Shown in pieces: positions 52,490 to 60,413 of a stretch of 64,000 bases of DNA; position 1 is the first letter of the stretch; each line of letters opens with the position of its first letter. Where the stretch lies: assembly GCF_004124235.1 (NCBI RefSeq), contig NZ_CP032487.1, positions 4,402,001 to 4,466,000 of the forward strand, given 5' to 3'. The notes below the pieces were generated by a model. That model did not search any database. It was not told the DNA's origin and worked only from the letters and a program-made list of their open reading frames with translations. This DNA is from Yersinia hibernica. Its GTDB lineage: Bacteria; Pseudomonadota; Gammaproteobacteria; Enterobacterales; Enterobacteriaceae. Position numbers and translations under genes: made by a program.

Positions 52490-52639
52490 ATGAAAACAAT
52501 TCTCACTATTATTATTTTAATCATTACGCCTTGTTTATCGACGCTAAATAATGCGAGTTGCAGGACAGTCGCTAGCCCATATGCGGCTGAGAATATGACC
52601 AGGGAAATACGCTGCATTCTGGTACGCCAATCACGATAA
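52490..52639 (+). CDS. Possible 49-residue exported peptide in the feo leader
   Basis: An ATG at 52490 opens 49 codons ending TAA at 52639, 28 bp before feoA. The product begins MKTILTIIILIITPCLSTLN, which looks like a short signal peptide or membrane segment. It then has three further features: Cys24, Cys42 and a basic end (RCILVRQSR). There is no convincing ribosome site (the preceding bases are CTGAGTTGAAT) and I know of no relative. It could be a regulatory leader ORF, a genuine small protein or chance in AT-rich DNA. Confidence 0.25.
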   Translation: MKTILTIIILIITPCLSTLNNASCRTVASPYAAENMTREIRCILVRQSR

Positions 52640-52667
52640 TTAATGACCTATATCTCAAGAGGCTCTT

Positions 52668-52892
52668 ATGCATTTGATCCCACAGCGTTCCTACAAAATT
52701 GTTGGTTTCTCACCTGAAATTAGCCCGGCTTATCGGCAGAAATTATTGTCTCTGGGTATGCTGCCCGGTTCTTCATTCAATGTTGTTCGCCTTGCGCCCT
52801 TAGGTGACCCCATTCAGATAGAAACCCGGCGGGTGAGTCTGGTGGTACGTAAGAAAGATTTGGATCTGCTGACACTCGACCTGCAACCCTAA
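52668..52892 (+). CDS. feoA: Ferrous iron transport protein A
   Basis: A 74-residue SH3-like cytoplasmic protein needed for FeoB-mediated Fe(II) uptake, probably by contact with FeoB. Landmarks are the N-terminal [40 protein letters not shown] and the C-terminal [18 protein letters not shown] lies six bases before the ATG. The gene starts the feoABC operon and lies 87 bp before feoB. Confidence 0.96.
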   Translation: MHLIPQRSYKIVGFSPEISPAYRQKLLSLGMLPGSSFNVVRLAPLGDPIQIETRRVSLVVRKKDLDLLTLDLQP

Positions 52893-52979
52893 TATTTCAG
52901 GTCAACGTCTTATTCTGACTACGAGGTGATGCCACAAAGCCGCCTTGCACACTTTAATTTATTGATATTACGTTGGATC

Positions 52980-55298
52980 ATGAAAGCACTCACCATTGGC
53001 CTGATTGGCAACCCGAATGCGGGGAAAACCACCCTTTTCAACCAGTTAACCGGTGCTCGTCAGCGGGTAGGGAACTGGGCGGGGGTCACTGTTGAGCGCA
53101 AAGAGGGCCATTTCAGCACCGCGCAACATCAGGTCACCTTGGTTGACCTGCCCGGCACATACTCGTTAACCACCATTTCAGAGCAAACGTCGCTGGATGA
53201 GCAAATTGCCTGCCACTATATTTTGAGCGGCGAAGCTGACCTGCTGATCAATGTGGTTGATGCAGCCAATCTGGAGCGAAACCTTTACCTGACACTGCAA
53301 CTGATAGAATTAGGCATCCCCTGCATTGTGGCACTCAATATGCTGGATATTGCCGAAAGCCAGCACATTCATATTGATATCACAGCACTTTCTCAGCAAT
53401 TGGGTTGCCCAGTGATTCCGCTGGTCTCCACCCGAGGCCGCGGTATCAATGAATTAAAAAACAGTATTGATGAGTTTCAGCCCGTGACCGACAAAGCACT
53501 GGTTAACTACCCGCCGGCGCTGCTCCAAGAAGTGGATAAACTGGTACAAGAAATGCCGGGATCCTGGCCAGTACAGCAACGCCGCTGGTTAGCACTGCAA
53601 ATACTGGAGGGGGATATCTACAGCTTGACGCGCGCGGGTATCACCTCATCGCGGGTAGCATTGGCGCGAGAAAATCTGCAACAAAAACAGCATGAAGACC
53701 CAGAACTGGTGATTGCCGATGCCCGCTATCAAAGTATTGCCCACATTTGCGACCGCGTGGGCAATTCCCAGCAAGCTGAGCCCAACCGCCTGACACAAGC
53801 GCTGGATAAAGTCATCCTCAACCGCTGGCTGGGCGTGCCTATCTTCTTGTTTGTTATGTATTTAATGTTTGTATTAGCCATCAATATTGGTGGGGCTTTA
53901 CAACCCATATTTGATCTCGGCTCGGCGGCTATCTTTATACAGGGGATACAATGGGTCGGTTATACCCTGCATTTCCCAGCCTGGTTGACCATTTTTCTTG
54001 CTCAAGGTGTCGGGGGCGGGATAAACACGGTGCTACCGCTGGTGCCGCAGATTGGTATGATGTATTTGTTCCTCTCGTTTTTGGAGGACTCCGGTTATAT
54101 GGCTCGGGCCGCATTTGTTATGGACCGGCTGATGCAGGCGCTGGGGTTACCGGGTAAATCTTTTGTGCCCCTGATTGTTGGCTTCGGCTGCAATGTCCCG
54201 TCGATTATGGGGGCACGCACCTTGGATGCCCAGCGCGAGCGCTTGATAACCATCATGATGGCGCCATTTATGTCCTGTGGAGCGCGACTGGCTATTTTTG
54301 CCGTCTTTGCGGCGGCATTCTTCGGGCAAGACGGCGCGAGCATCGTCTTTTCTCTCTACTTGCTGGGAATTGCCGTGGCCATCCTCACCGGCCTGGTACT
54401 CAAATACACTATCATGCGCGGCGAAGCATCACCCTTTGTGATGGAATTGCCGGTCTACCACGTGCCACACCTCAAAAGTCTGCTATTACAAACCTGGCAG
54501 CGGCTGAAAGGCTTTGTGCTGCGCGCCGGGAAAGTCATTGTCATTGCCAGTATTTTTATTGGCGGCCTGAATAGTTTTTCTTTCAGCGGCAAAGCGGTGG
54601 ATAGCATCAATGACTCAGCGCTGGCTGCGGTCAGTAAAGTGCTGACCCCATTACTGACCCCCATGGGCATCCATAGTGATAACTGGCAAGCAACCGTCGG
54701 CTTAGTCACCGGGGCGATGGCGAAGGAAGTGGTGGTCGGGACATTAAATACCCTGTACACCGCCGAACAAATTAAAAATGAGCCCTTTGATGCCGAAAAC
54801 TTCCATTTATGGCGTGAATTAGGTGGCGCGGTTGATACCACCTGGCAGGGATTAAAAGAGACCTTTAGCCTCAGTGTGTTATCTAACCCAATTGAAGCCA
54901 GTAAAGGTGATGGCGAAATGGCGGTCGGCTCGATGGGGATGATGAGCAGCAAGTTCGGCTCCAGCATTTCAGCCTACAGCTACCTGATTTTCGTCTTGCT
55001 GTATGTGCCTTGTGTCTCGGTGATGGGGGCGATTGCGCGGGAAACCAGCCGAGGCTGGATGACGTTTTCAATACTGTGGGGGCTGAATGTTGCTTACTCA
55101 CTGGCCACGTTGTTCTACCAAGCTGCCACCTTGCGCGACCATCCACAACAGAGCCTCAGCATTATCGCTTTAGTTATTATTATTAATGTTTTGATCTTAT
55201 TTGGTTTGCGCCGTGCGCGGAGTCGGGTCACGGTGAGATTACCCAGTAATACCCCCACCAGCAGCTGTTGCCAAAGCTCTGGCAATGATTGCCACTAA
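52980..55298 (+). CDS. feoB: Ferrous iron transporter FeoB
   Basis: A 772-residue Fe(II) permease. The N-terminal G domain has G1 GNPNAGKTTLFNQ (about 10-22), G3 VDLPGTYSL and G4 ALNMLDIAE. A helical GDI domain follows to about 270. The membrane part has two Gate motifs with family Cys: GFGCNVPSIMGARTL and FMSCGARLAIFAV. The C-terminal tail is Cys-rich (SSCCQSSGNDCH). The ATG at 52980 gives the standard MKALTIGLIGNP; the frame is open 18 codons upstream without likeness. It is followed after 12 bp by feoC. Confidence 0.97.
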   Translation: MKALTIGLIGNPNAGKTTLFNQLTGARQRVGNWAGVTVERKEGHFSTAQHQVTLVDLPGTYSLTTISEQTSLDEQIACHYILSGEADLLINVVDAANLERNLYLTLQLIELGIPCIVALNMLDIAESQHIHIDITALSQQLGCPVIPLVSTRGRGINELKNSIDEFQPVTDKALVNYPPALLQEVDKLVQEMPGSWPVQQRRWLALQILEGDIYSLTRAGITSSRVALARENLQQKQHEDPELVIADARYQSIAHICDRVGNSQQAEPNRLTQALDKVILNRWLGVPIFLFVMYLMFVLAINIGGALQPIFDLGSAAIFIQGIQWVGYTLHFPAWLTIFLAQGVGGGINTVLPLVPQIGMMYLFLSFLEDSGYMARAAFVMDRLMQALGLPGKSFVPLIVGFGCNVPSIMGARTLDAQRERLITIMMAPFMSCGARLAIFAVFAAAFFGQDGASIVFSLYLLGIAVAILTGLVLKYTIMRGEASPFVMELPVYHVPHLKSLLLQTWQRLKGFVLRAGKVIVIASIFIGGLNSFSFSGKAVDSINDSALAAVSKVLTPLLTPMGIHSDNWQATVGLVTGAMAKEVVVGTLNTLYTAEQIKNEPFDAENFHLWRELGGAVDTTWQGLKETFSLSVLSNPIEASKGDGEMAVGSMGMMSSKFGSSISAYSYLIFVLLYVPCVSVMGAIARETSRGWMTFSILWGLNVAYSLATLFYQAATLRDHPQQSLSIIALVIIINVLILFGLRRARSRVTVRLPSNTPTSSCCQSSGNDCH

Positions 55299-55310
55299 TG
55301 AGGAGGTGCT

Positions 55311-55559
55311 ATGACCAGCCTACTGCAATTGCGTGATGCAATCGCCCTCAGCGGCAGTGCGGATGCAAATCAACTGAGTCATCAACTGGCGATGCCGTTA
55401 CCTCTGGTTGAGGCTATGCTGGAAAAGTTAACCGCCATGGGCAAAATTGAGCGGATTGAACAAGATAATAGCGGGTGCCTCACCGGCAGTTGCCGCAGCT
55501 GCCCGGAGGGGCTGAATCAATGTAACACTGTGATTTATCAATTAAAAAATAAATTTTGA
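55311..55559 (+). CDS. feoC: Ferrous iron transport regulator FeoC
   Basis: An 82-residue winged-helix protein. The N-terminal half (LLQLRDAIALSGSADANQLS) forms the winged helix. A Cys cluster follows at about residues 56-71 (CLTGSCRSCPEGLNQC), which in relatives binds an oxygen-labile [4Fe-4S] cluster and links FeoB stability to anaerobiosis. GAGGAGG precedes the ATG. It ends the feo operon. A weak hairpin (GAGATG ... CATCTC, near 55567-55588) lies between it and the convergent gene. Confidence 0.94.
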   Translation: MTSLLQLRDAIALSGSADANQLSHQLAMPLPLVEAMLEKLTAMGKIERIEQDNSGCLTGSCRSCPEGLNQCNTVIYQLKNKF

Positions 55560-55596
55560 GTGAAATGAGATGCCCGCCTGGACATCTCTAGCAACA

Positions 55597-55860
55597 TTAT
55601 TTGTAAACATCCGCATCAGCATCAAACTTCGTCTTCTCGCGCTCGGCAATAATCACGTAATACTTACCGCCTTTCTCATCTGCCAATTTAGACAGTTCTT
55701 GCTTCACATCCATTGGTGATGTTGCTTCACCCGAGGTCGAAATAGTGCCGATCTTCTCGTAATTCTTCGCTTCTTCTTTAGTGATTTCTTTCGCCGCCAT
55801 CGCGCCAAAAGAAACCCCTGTCACCACCAGAGCTACCGCCAGATTTTTCAATAAACTCAT
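55597..55860 (-). CDS. DUF1471 periplasmic protein (YhcN/BhsA/McbA-like)
   Basis: An 87-residue exported protein. The signal peptide is MSLLKNLAVALVVTGVSFGA plus MAA; the mature part is one DUF1471 domain (EKIGTISTSGEATSPMDVKQ, then LSKLADEKGGKYYVII, ending ADVYK). The relatives YhcN, BhsA and McbA are linked to acid, peroxide and biofilm stress. The ATG at 55860 has GAGGTG seven bases upstream; an in-frame ATG three codons earlier lacks one. In E. coli this spot between feoC and bioH holds yhgA instead. Confidence 0.88.
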   Translation of the reverse strand: MSLLKNLAVALVVTGVSFGAMAAKEITKEEAKNYEKIGTISTSGEATSPMDVKQELSKLADEKGGKYYVIIAEREKTKFDADADVYK

Positions 55861-56036
55861 ACTGAACACCTCGAAAATGAATGATTAATGTGTATCAATA
55901 TTGTACTAATGCATTAGCAATTATTAATGATATTTAATATTTAGCCATTAAATCGACGATTAAATTTCCCTTGCCCGCCTTTTCCAACAGTTGCCACCGC
56001 CCACTCTCTGGTGCTAAAAACCCAGACAATAGAACA

Positions 56037-56828
56037 CTAGCCGTGGTTCTGTCGCAAACAGTGCTGTTGTGAGAAATCGATAATTTGTTCTGAAAATTCA
56101 TCAGGATGGGAAACAAATGGCGCGTGAGCGCATCCTTTCATCACCACGGATTGGCTATGCGGCCATTTGCTGTCTAATAATGAGGCCACTTTGCGGGGGA
56201 CTAATCCATCCAGATAACCGTAAATGCGCAAGCAAGGAAGATAACTGTTCGCCAGCCCTTCGCGTAAATCTGCGGTGCGCAGAATATCCAGCCCCCCGGT
56301 CAACACCTCCACTGCTGGCATCTGATGCTGCAGCACCACGGCCTTCAACAAGCGGGCATCCTGGCGCGCACTTTCCGTCCCCAATGTTTGCAGGGCCAGA
56401 AAACGCTCAACAGTTCGCTGGAAATCCTCACTGAGCTGCTGCTGGAAACCCGCCAGCACTTCTGGGCGGATACCCGGCCATTCATCGTGAGCAGTAAAAC
56501 ACGGCGAAGAAGAAACGGTTATCAGCCCACGGACGCGCTCGGGGCGGCTCAAGGCTATCTGATTGGCAACCAACCCGCCCATTGACCAACCCAGCCATAT
56601 CGCCTGTTGCGGCGCTTGTTGTAAAACAATCTCAGCCATGTCAGGCAATGACATCGCCCCAAAATCATGGCTGCGCCCATAGCCGGGGAGATCAACCAAG
56701 TGCAGGCGAAAATGCGGCGCGAGTCTGTCAATAATGCAATGCCATACCTCGGCATTCAGCCCCCATCCGTGCAGCATCACAAGATCAAGACTGCCCTCAC
56801 CACAGGTGTTCCAATAGAGTTGTTTCAT
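56037..56828 (-). CDS. bioH: Pimeloyl-ACP methyl ester carboxylesterase BioH
   Basis: A 263-residue alpha/beta hydrolase that frees pimeloyl-ACP from its methyl ester in biotin synthesis. The nucleophile elbow GWSMGG gives Ser82. The acid is in [12 protein letters not shown] and the His in [25 protein letters not shown] forms the oxyanion hole. It diverges from gntX, as in E. coli; the two starts are only 45 bp apart, so their promoters must overlap. Confidence 0.96.
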   Translation of the reverse strand: MKQLYWNTCGEGSLDLVMLHGWGLNAEVWHCIIDRLAPHFRLHLVDLPGYGRSHDFGAMSLPDMAEIVLQQAPQQAIWLGWSMGGLVANQIALSRPERVRGLITVSSSPCFTAHDEWPGIRPEVLAGFQQQLSEDFQRTVERFLALQTLGTESARQDARLLKAVVLQHQMPAVEVLTGGLDILRTADLREGLANSYLPCLRIYGYLDGLVPRKVASLLDSKWPHSQSVVMKGCAHAPFVSHPDEFSEQIIDFSQQHCLRQNHG

Positions 56829-56873
56829 GCGTTAGTATCCTGTCGCCTTAGCCTTTCATCAAGGAAGATGTCT

Positions 56874-57557
56874 ATGCTAACAATCGTCAGTCCGTGTTGG
56901 CTATGCCAGCAGCCGTTATATCACTCTAAACACGGTATTTGTTGCTACTGCCGCCGCCATCTGCCCCAGTTGCCACCCTGCTGCCCTTGCTGCGGTTTGC
57001 CGAGTCATAACCGTGTTTTGCTTTGTGGCCGCTGCCTTAGCAACCCACCGCCTTGGAGCAGCATCACTTTTGTCAGCGATTATGCCCCCCCATTGAGTGA
57101 ACTCATAAAAAGGCTAAAATTTAGCGGGGTAACTTCACTGGCTCCGGCATTGGCCCGCTTATTGTTACTGCGCAGGCTCGATACCTGGCGACACGGTCAT
57201 GCCACAAAACCGGACAGAATCATCAGCGTACCGCTACACCGCTGGCGCTGTTGGCGGCGCGGATATAACCAAACAGACTTATTAGCCCGCCCATTAGCAC
57301 ACTGGTTGGGTTGTCATTACAGCAACACCACCTTACGTCGTATCCGGGCAACCCCGCCGCAACAACAATTAAACGCCGCAGAGCGACGTAAAAATATGCG
57401 GGGAATATTTCGCTGCACGACATCAGTTCGCGGCCAACATATTGCTCTGCTGGATGATGTTGTGACAACAGGCAGTACACTGAATGAGATTGCCAAGTTA
57501 CTCTGGGCCCAAGGGATCGCCTCACTGCAGGTCTGGTGTATTTGCCGAACCTTGTAG
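56874..57557 (+). CDS. gntX: GntX/ComF-family phosphoribosyltransferase-like protein
   Basis: A 227-residue ComF-family protein (YhgH). The N-terminus holds a Cys-rich, probably zinc-binding region (CWLCQQPL, CCYCRRHLP, CCPCCGLP, LLCGRCLS). The C-terminal half is a PRTase fold with the PRPP loop IALLDDVVTTGSTLNEIA (about 195-212) and the middle motif RRGYNQTDLLARPLA. Relatives take part in DNA uptake in naturally competent bacteria; the role in enterobacteria is unclear. The ATG at 56874 aligns with E. coli GntX and has AAGGA at eight bases; an ATG two codons earlier is possible. nfuA follows after 59 bp. Confidence 0.92.
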   Translation: MLTIVSPCWLCQQPLYHSKHGICCYCRRHLPQLPPCCPCCGLPSHNRVLLCGRCLSNPPPWSSITFVSDYAPPLSELIKRLKFSGVTSLAPALARLLLLRRLDTWRHGHATKPDRIISVPLHRWRCWRRGYNQTDLLARPLAHWLGCHYSNTTLRRIRATPPQQQLNAAERRKNMRGIFRCTTSVRGQHIALLDDVVTTGSTLNEIAKLLWAQGIASLQVWCICRTL

Positions 57558-57616
57558 TCACCCTAACAATGGGCGTATTATAACCGACAAGAGTAGTCAA
57601 CTATTGAGCAGATGCC

Positions 57617-58192
57617 ATGATCACAATAACAGATGCAGCACAATCTCATTTTGCCAAACTGTTGGCAAATCAAGAAGAAGGCACCCAAATCCGCGTATTT
57701 GTTATCAACCCCGGAACACCGACCGCTGAGTGCGGCGTGTCTTACTGCCCACCGGATGCCGTTGAAGCAACAGATACTGAACTGAAATTCGAGCAGTTAT
57801 CAGCTTATATTGATGAGCTGAGCAAACCTTATCTTGAAGATGCTGAAATCGATTTCGTCACTGACCAGCTAGGTTCACAACTGACACTGAAAGCCCCTAA
57901 CGCCAAAATGCGTAAAGTGGATGACAATGCACCGCTAATGGAGCGGGTCGAGTATGTTCTGCAATCGCAGATTAACCCGCAGTTAGCCGGTCACGGTGGC
58001 CGAGTCACTTTGATGGAGATCACGCCAGATGCATTGGCTATCCTGCAATTTGGTGGCGGTTGTAACGGCTGTTCCATGGTTGATGTGACGTTGAAAGAAG
58101 GCATCGAGAAAGAACTGTTGCAGAAATTCCCAGAATTGAAGGGCGTGAGAGATTTGACCGAACATCAGCGCGGCGAGCACTCTTACTACTAA
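57617..58192 (+). CDS. nfuA: Fe-S biogenesis protein NfuA
   Basis: A 191-residue Fe-S carrier. The N-terminal half is a degenerate A-type domain ([18 protein letters not shown], then [16 protein letters not shown]). The C-terminal half is a NifU-like domain with the cluster-binding CxxC in [17 protein letters not shown] (Cys149 and Cys152). It helps mature [4Fe-4S] enzymes under iron limitation and oxidative stress. Length matches E. coli (191). Confidence 0.97.
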   Translation: MITITDAAQSHFAKLLANQEEGTQIRVFVINPGTPTAECGVSYCPPDAVEATDTELKFEQLSAYIDELSKPYLEDAEIDFVTDQLGSQLTLKAPNAKMRKVDDNAPLMERVEYVLQSQINPQLAGHGGRVTLMEITPDALAILQFGGGCNGCSMVDVTLKEGIEKELLQKFPELKGVRDLTEHQRGEHSYY

Positions 58193-58243
58193 TATTCGCT
58201 TTCATACCTTGGTTAAGGCCTTTTGGCTGACAAGATGCAAAAC

Positions 58244-58277
58244 AAAGGGGAAGCGCCGTTAAGTGCGATTCCCCTTT
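58244..58277. terminator. Hairpin between convergent nfuA and malQ
   Basis: AAAGGGGAA (58244-58252) pairs perfectly with TTCCCCTTT (58269-58277) around a 16-base loop. T-rich DNA lies on the 3' side for each direction only in short runs. It probably serves both convergent genes. Confidence 0.65.
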
Positions 58278-58304
58278 CAGTTGTTAATCAAAATCAGGCC
58301 AATA

Positions 58305-60401
58305 TTAGCCAGCCGAAACATTCTTGCGGCGTTTATCCAAATCTTTCAATAAGCGATTAACTTGGCCGTCGGCAAACATCTCTTCTAATGTTGCTGCCAA
58401 TTTACGCCGCCAGTTTGGGTATTCATCACTGGTGCCCGGAATGTTGACCGGTGCTGCCATATCCAACCAGTCTTCCGGTTGCAGCCCCAGCAGCGCACTC
58501 GCACTGTCAGCAACATAGCGCTGTAATCCACGATTAAGCACCGGGTTCATTGAAAGTAATGATGCTTTATGGCCCACTTTCTTGGGCACGCAATCATAAT
58601 GATGCAGCCCTTCGAGCAAACCTTGCTTAGCGCGCTCTCTATCAAGATAAAGCTGCTTCAATATCAGTTGGTCCGGATATAACCCTAGCTCATTTCCCAA
58701 CTTCAAATCATCACTTTGCCAATAGCCCCGTAAGGTCGGTAAATCATGTGTCGTGATGGTTGCCATCGCTTGCACAGGATAAGACTGCGGAGCACGGAAT
58801 ATATTTTCGCTATCATGCTCAAAATACAGTACTTTGTAAGAATACACCCCACTGTCGCGCAGCTTGCCAACAATCTCTACTGGCACTGTGCCTAAATCCT
58901 CACCAATGACCATGCAGTGGTGGCGCTGACTCTCTAAAGCCAATATCGCCAGCAGATCGTCAACCGGATATTTAACATAGGCACCTTGATCAGCCGTGTG
59001 GCCGTAAGGAATCCACCATAGGCGCAATAATGCCATTACGTGGTCAATACGCAGCGCGCCACAACTGGTCATATTGGCTCGCAGCAAATCGATGAAAGGC
59101 TGGTAAGCACGGGCCACCATGACATGCGGGTCCATGGGCGGCAAGCCCCAGTTTTGGCCCAGCGGCCCTAAAATATCAGGCGGAGCCCCTACTGAAGCTT
59201 TAAGACAATATAACTCGCGATCACACCAAGTTTCAGCCCCGCCCTCCGCCACACCGACCGCCAAGTCACGATACAAACCCAGCGGCATTTTTTGTGTTTG
59301 GCTGGCGCGGAAACAGTCATCAAACTGGCTGGCAGCCAGCCACTGTAACCACAGATAGAAGTTCACTTCCTCGGCATGCTCACGGCAAAAATCGGCCACT
59401 CCCGAACTGTGCCCTTCACGGTATTTTTCCGGCCACACCGGCCAACCCCACATCATCGGGTCATTTTCACTCAAATGAGCATGTAAGGCATCAAAAGCAG
59501 CCTGTTGATGCAAGCTACTGCCCCCTTGCTCAACAAACCGATGGAATGCCTGTACCCGTGTATCTTTGGCTTTGCGGGCGGTAAAAAGCGGGAAGGCCAA
59601 ACGTAAAGCCCTCAGCTTGAGTTGCATGACCTGCGGATAATCAACCCATGCGCTAGCACGTGCTTTAAGCACTGCGTTTTGTGTCTCGGGCTGATGCCAC
59701 CACATCTGTGCCGCTTCGCTGTGCTGGAATTCATCCACCCGATTAACATCAATATAAATCACATTCAGCCAGCGCCTGGAAGAGGGGCTATAAGGGCTGG
59801 CACTTTGTGGATTGGCCGGATACAGCGCATGAATGGGATTAAGACCAATAAAGGCACCACCGCGCTCACCCACCTGCTGCAACATCTGGTTTAAATCGCC
59901 AAAGTCGCCAATCCCCCAGTTGTTCTCGGAACGCAGGGTATATAGCTGAACACAGGCCCCCCACAGCTTTTTCCCGGCCAGCAAAGCATCCGGCTCATAA
60001 CAGCGTTTCGGGGCCACGATAACCGAGCACTGCCACTGTTGTAAGCCCTGCTCCAGCACCAAACGGTGATAACCCTGCGGCAATGAAGCCGGCAATGTCA
60101 GCGTTTTTTTGGCACTGATTCGCCCTTGGTGCAAATCACCCTTTTCTGTCTGTAACTGCCAGTGATAATCGCCTGATCCCGCCATTGGCAGCTGCATTGG
60201 GCTGCCAAAAGTAAATACTTTGACCGGTGGTAATGGTGCTTTTTCTGCCTGAGAATCTGGAAGCACACTCGTGCGCCCCATGGCCGCCAATAACTGCTGC
60301 TTGGTTTGTGCCGAAATAGCCTGCGGCTTACCATGAGCATTGATATAATTGGCGGCTATCCCTGCCAGTGTCGCTGCTTGATCGAGCGATTTACGATCCA
60401 T
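58305..60401 (-). CDS. malQ: 4-alpha-glucanotransferase (amylomaltase)
   Basis: A 698-residue GH77 enzyme that rearranges maltodextrins, releasing glucose and longer chains for MalP. Catalytic regions are SPYSPSSRRWLNVIYID, ALRIDHVMALLRLWWIP with the nucleophile Asp, VIGEDLGTVPVEIV with the acid Glu, and ITTHDLPTLRGYW with the third carboxylate. It is cotranscribed with malP (12-bp gap) from the MalT-dependent promoter. Length matches E. coli (694). Confidence 0.98.
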   Translation of the reverse strand: MDRKSLDQAATLAGIAANYINAHGKPQAISAQTKQQLLAAMGRTSVLPDSQAEKAPLPPVKVFTFGSPMQLPMAGSGDYHWQLQTEKGDLHQGRISAKKTLTLPASLPQGYHRLVLEQGLQQWQCSVIVAPKRCYEPDALLAGKKLWGACVQLYTLRSENNWGIGDFGDLNQMLQQVGERGGAFIGLNPIHALYPANPQSASPYSPSSRRWLNVIYIDVNRVDEFQHSEAAQMWWHQPETQNAVLKARASAWVDYPQVMQLKLRALRLAFPLFTARKAKDTRVQAFHRFVEQGGSSLHQQAAFDALHAHLSENDPMMWGWPVWPEKYREGHSSGVADFCREHAEEVNFYLWLQWLAASQFDDCFRASQTQKMPLGLYRDLAVGVAEGGAETWCDRELYCLKASVGAPPDILGPLGQNWGLPPMDPHVMVARAYQPFIDLLRANMTSCGALRIDHVMALLRLWWIPYGHTADQGAYVKYPVDDLLAILALESQRHHCMVIGEDLGTVPVEIVGKLRDSGVYSYKVLYFEHDSENIFRAPQSYPVQAMATITTHDLPTLRGYWQSDDLKLGNELGLYPDQLILKQLYLDRERAKQGLLEGLHHYDCVPKKVGHKASLLSMNPVLNRGLQRYVADSASALLGLQPEDWLDMAAPVNIPGTSDEYPNWRRKLAATLEEMFADGQVNRLLKDLDKRRKNVSAG

Positions 60402-60413
60402 GCAGTCTTCTCC

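Larger units (their letters stand above)
52005..52667 (+). other. AT-rich region upstream of feoA
   Basis: This stretch of about 660 bp separates the yhgF terminator from feoA and is clearly more AT-rich than its flanks. It holds a Fur-like and an FNR-like site near 52223-52283, which predict a feo promoter there and hence a leader of roughly 350 bases. A small ORF with a signal-peptide-like start lies within that leader (52490-52639). On the opposite strand a 66-codon open frame (52299-52499) has no support. Confidence 0.55.

Noticed and set aside
52299..52499. 66-codon minus-strand open frame upstream of feoA
   Set aside because: AT-driven composition, no ribosome site, and it overlaps the predicted feo promoter; not supported.
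54455..54967. 170-codon minus-strand open frame inside feoB
   Set aside because: Antisense to the FeoB membrane domain; no start signals and no family likeness.
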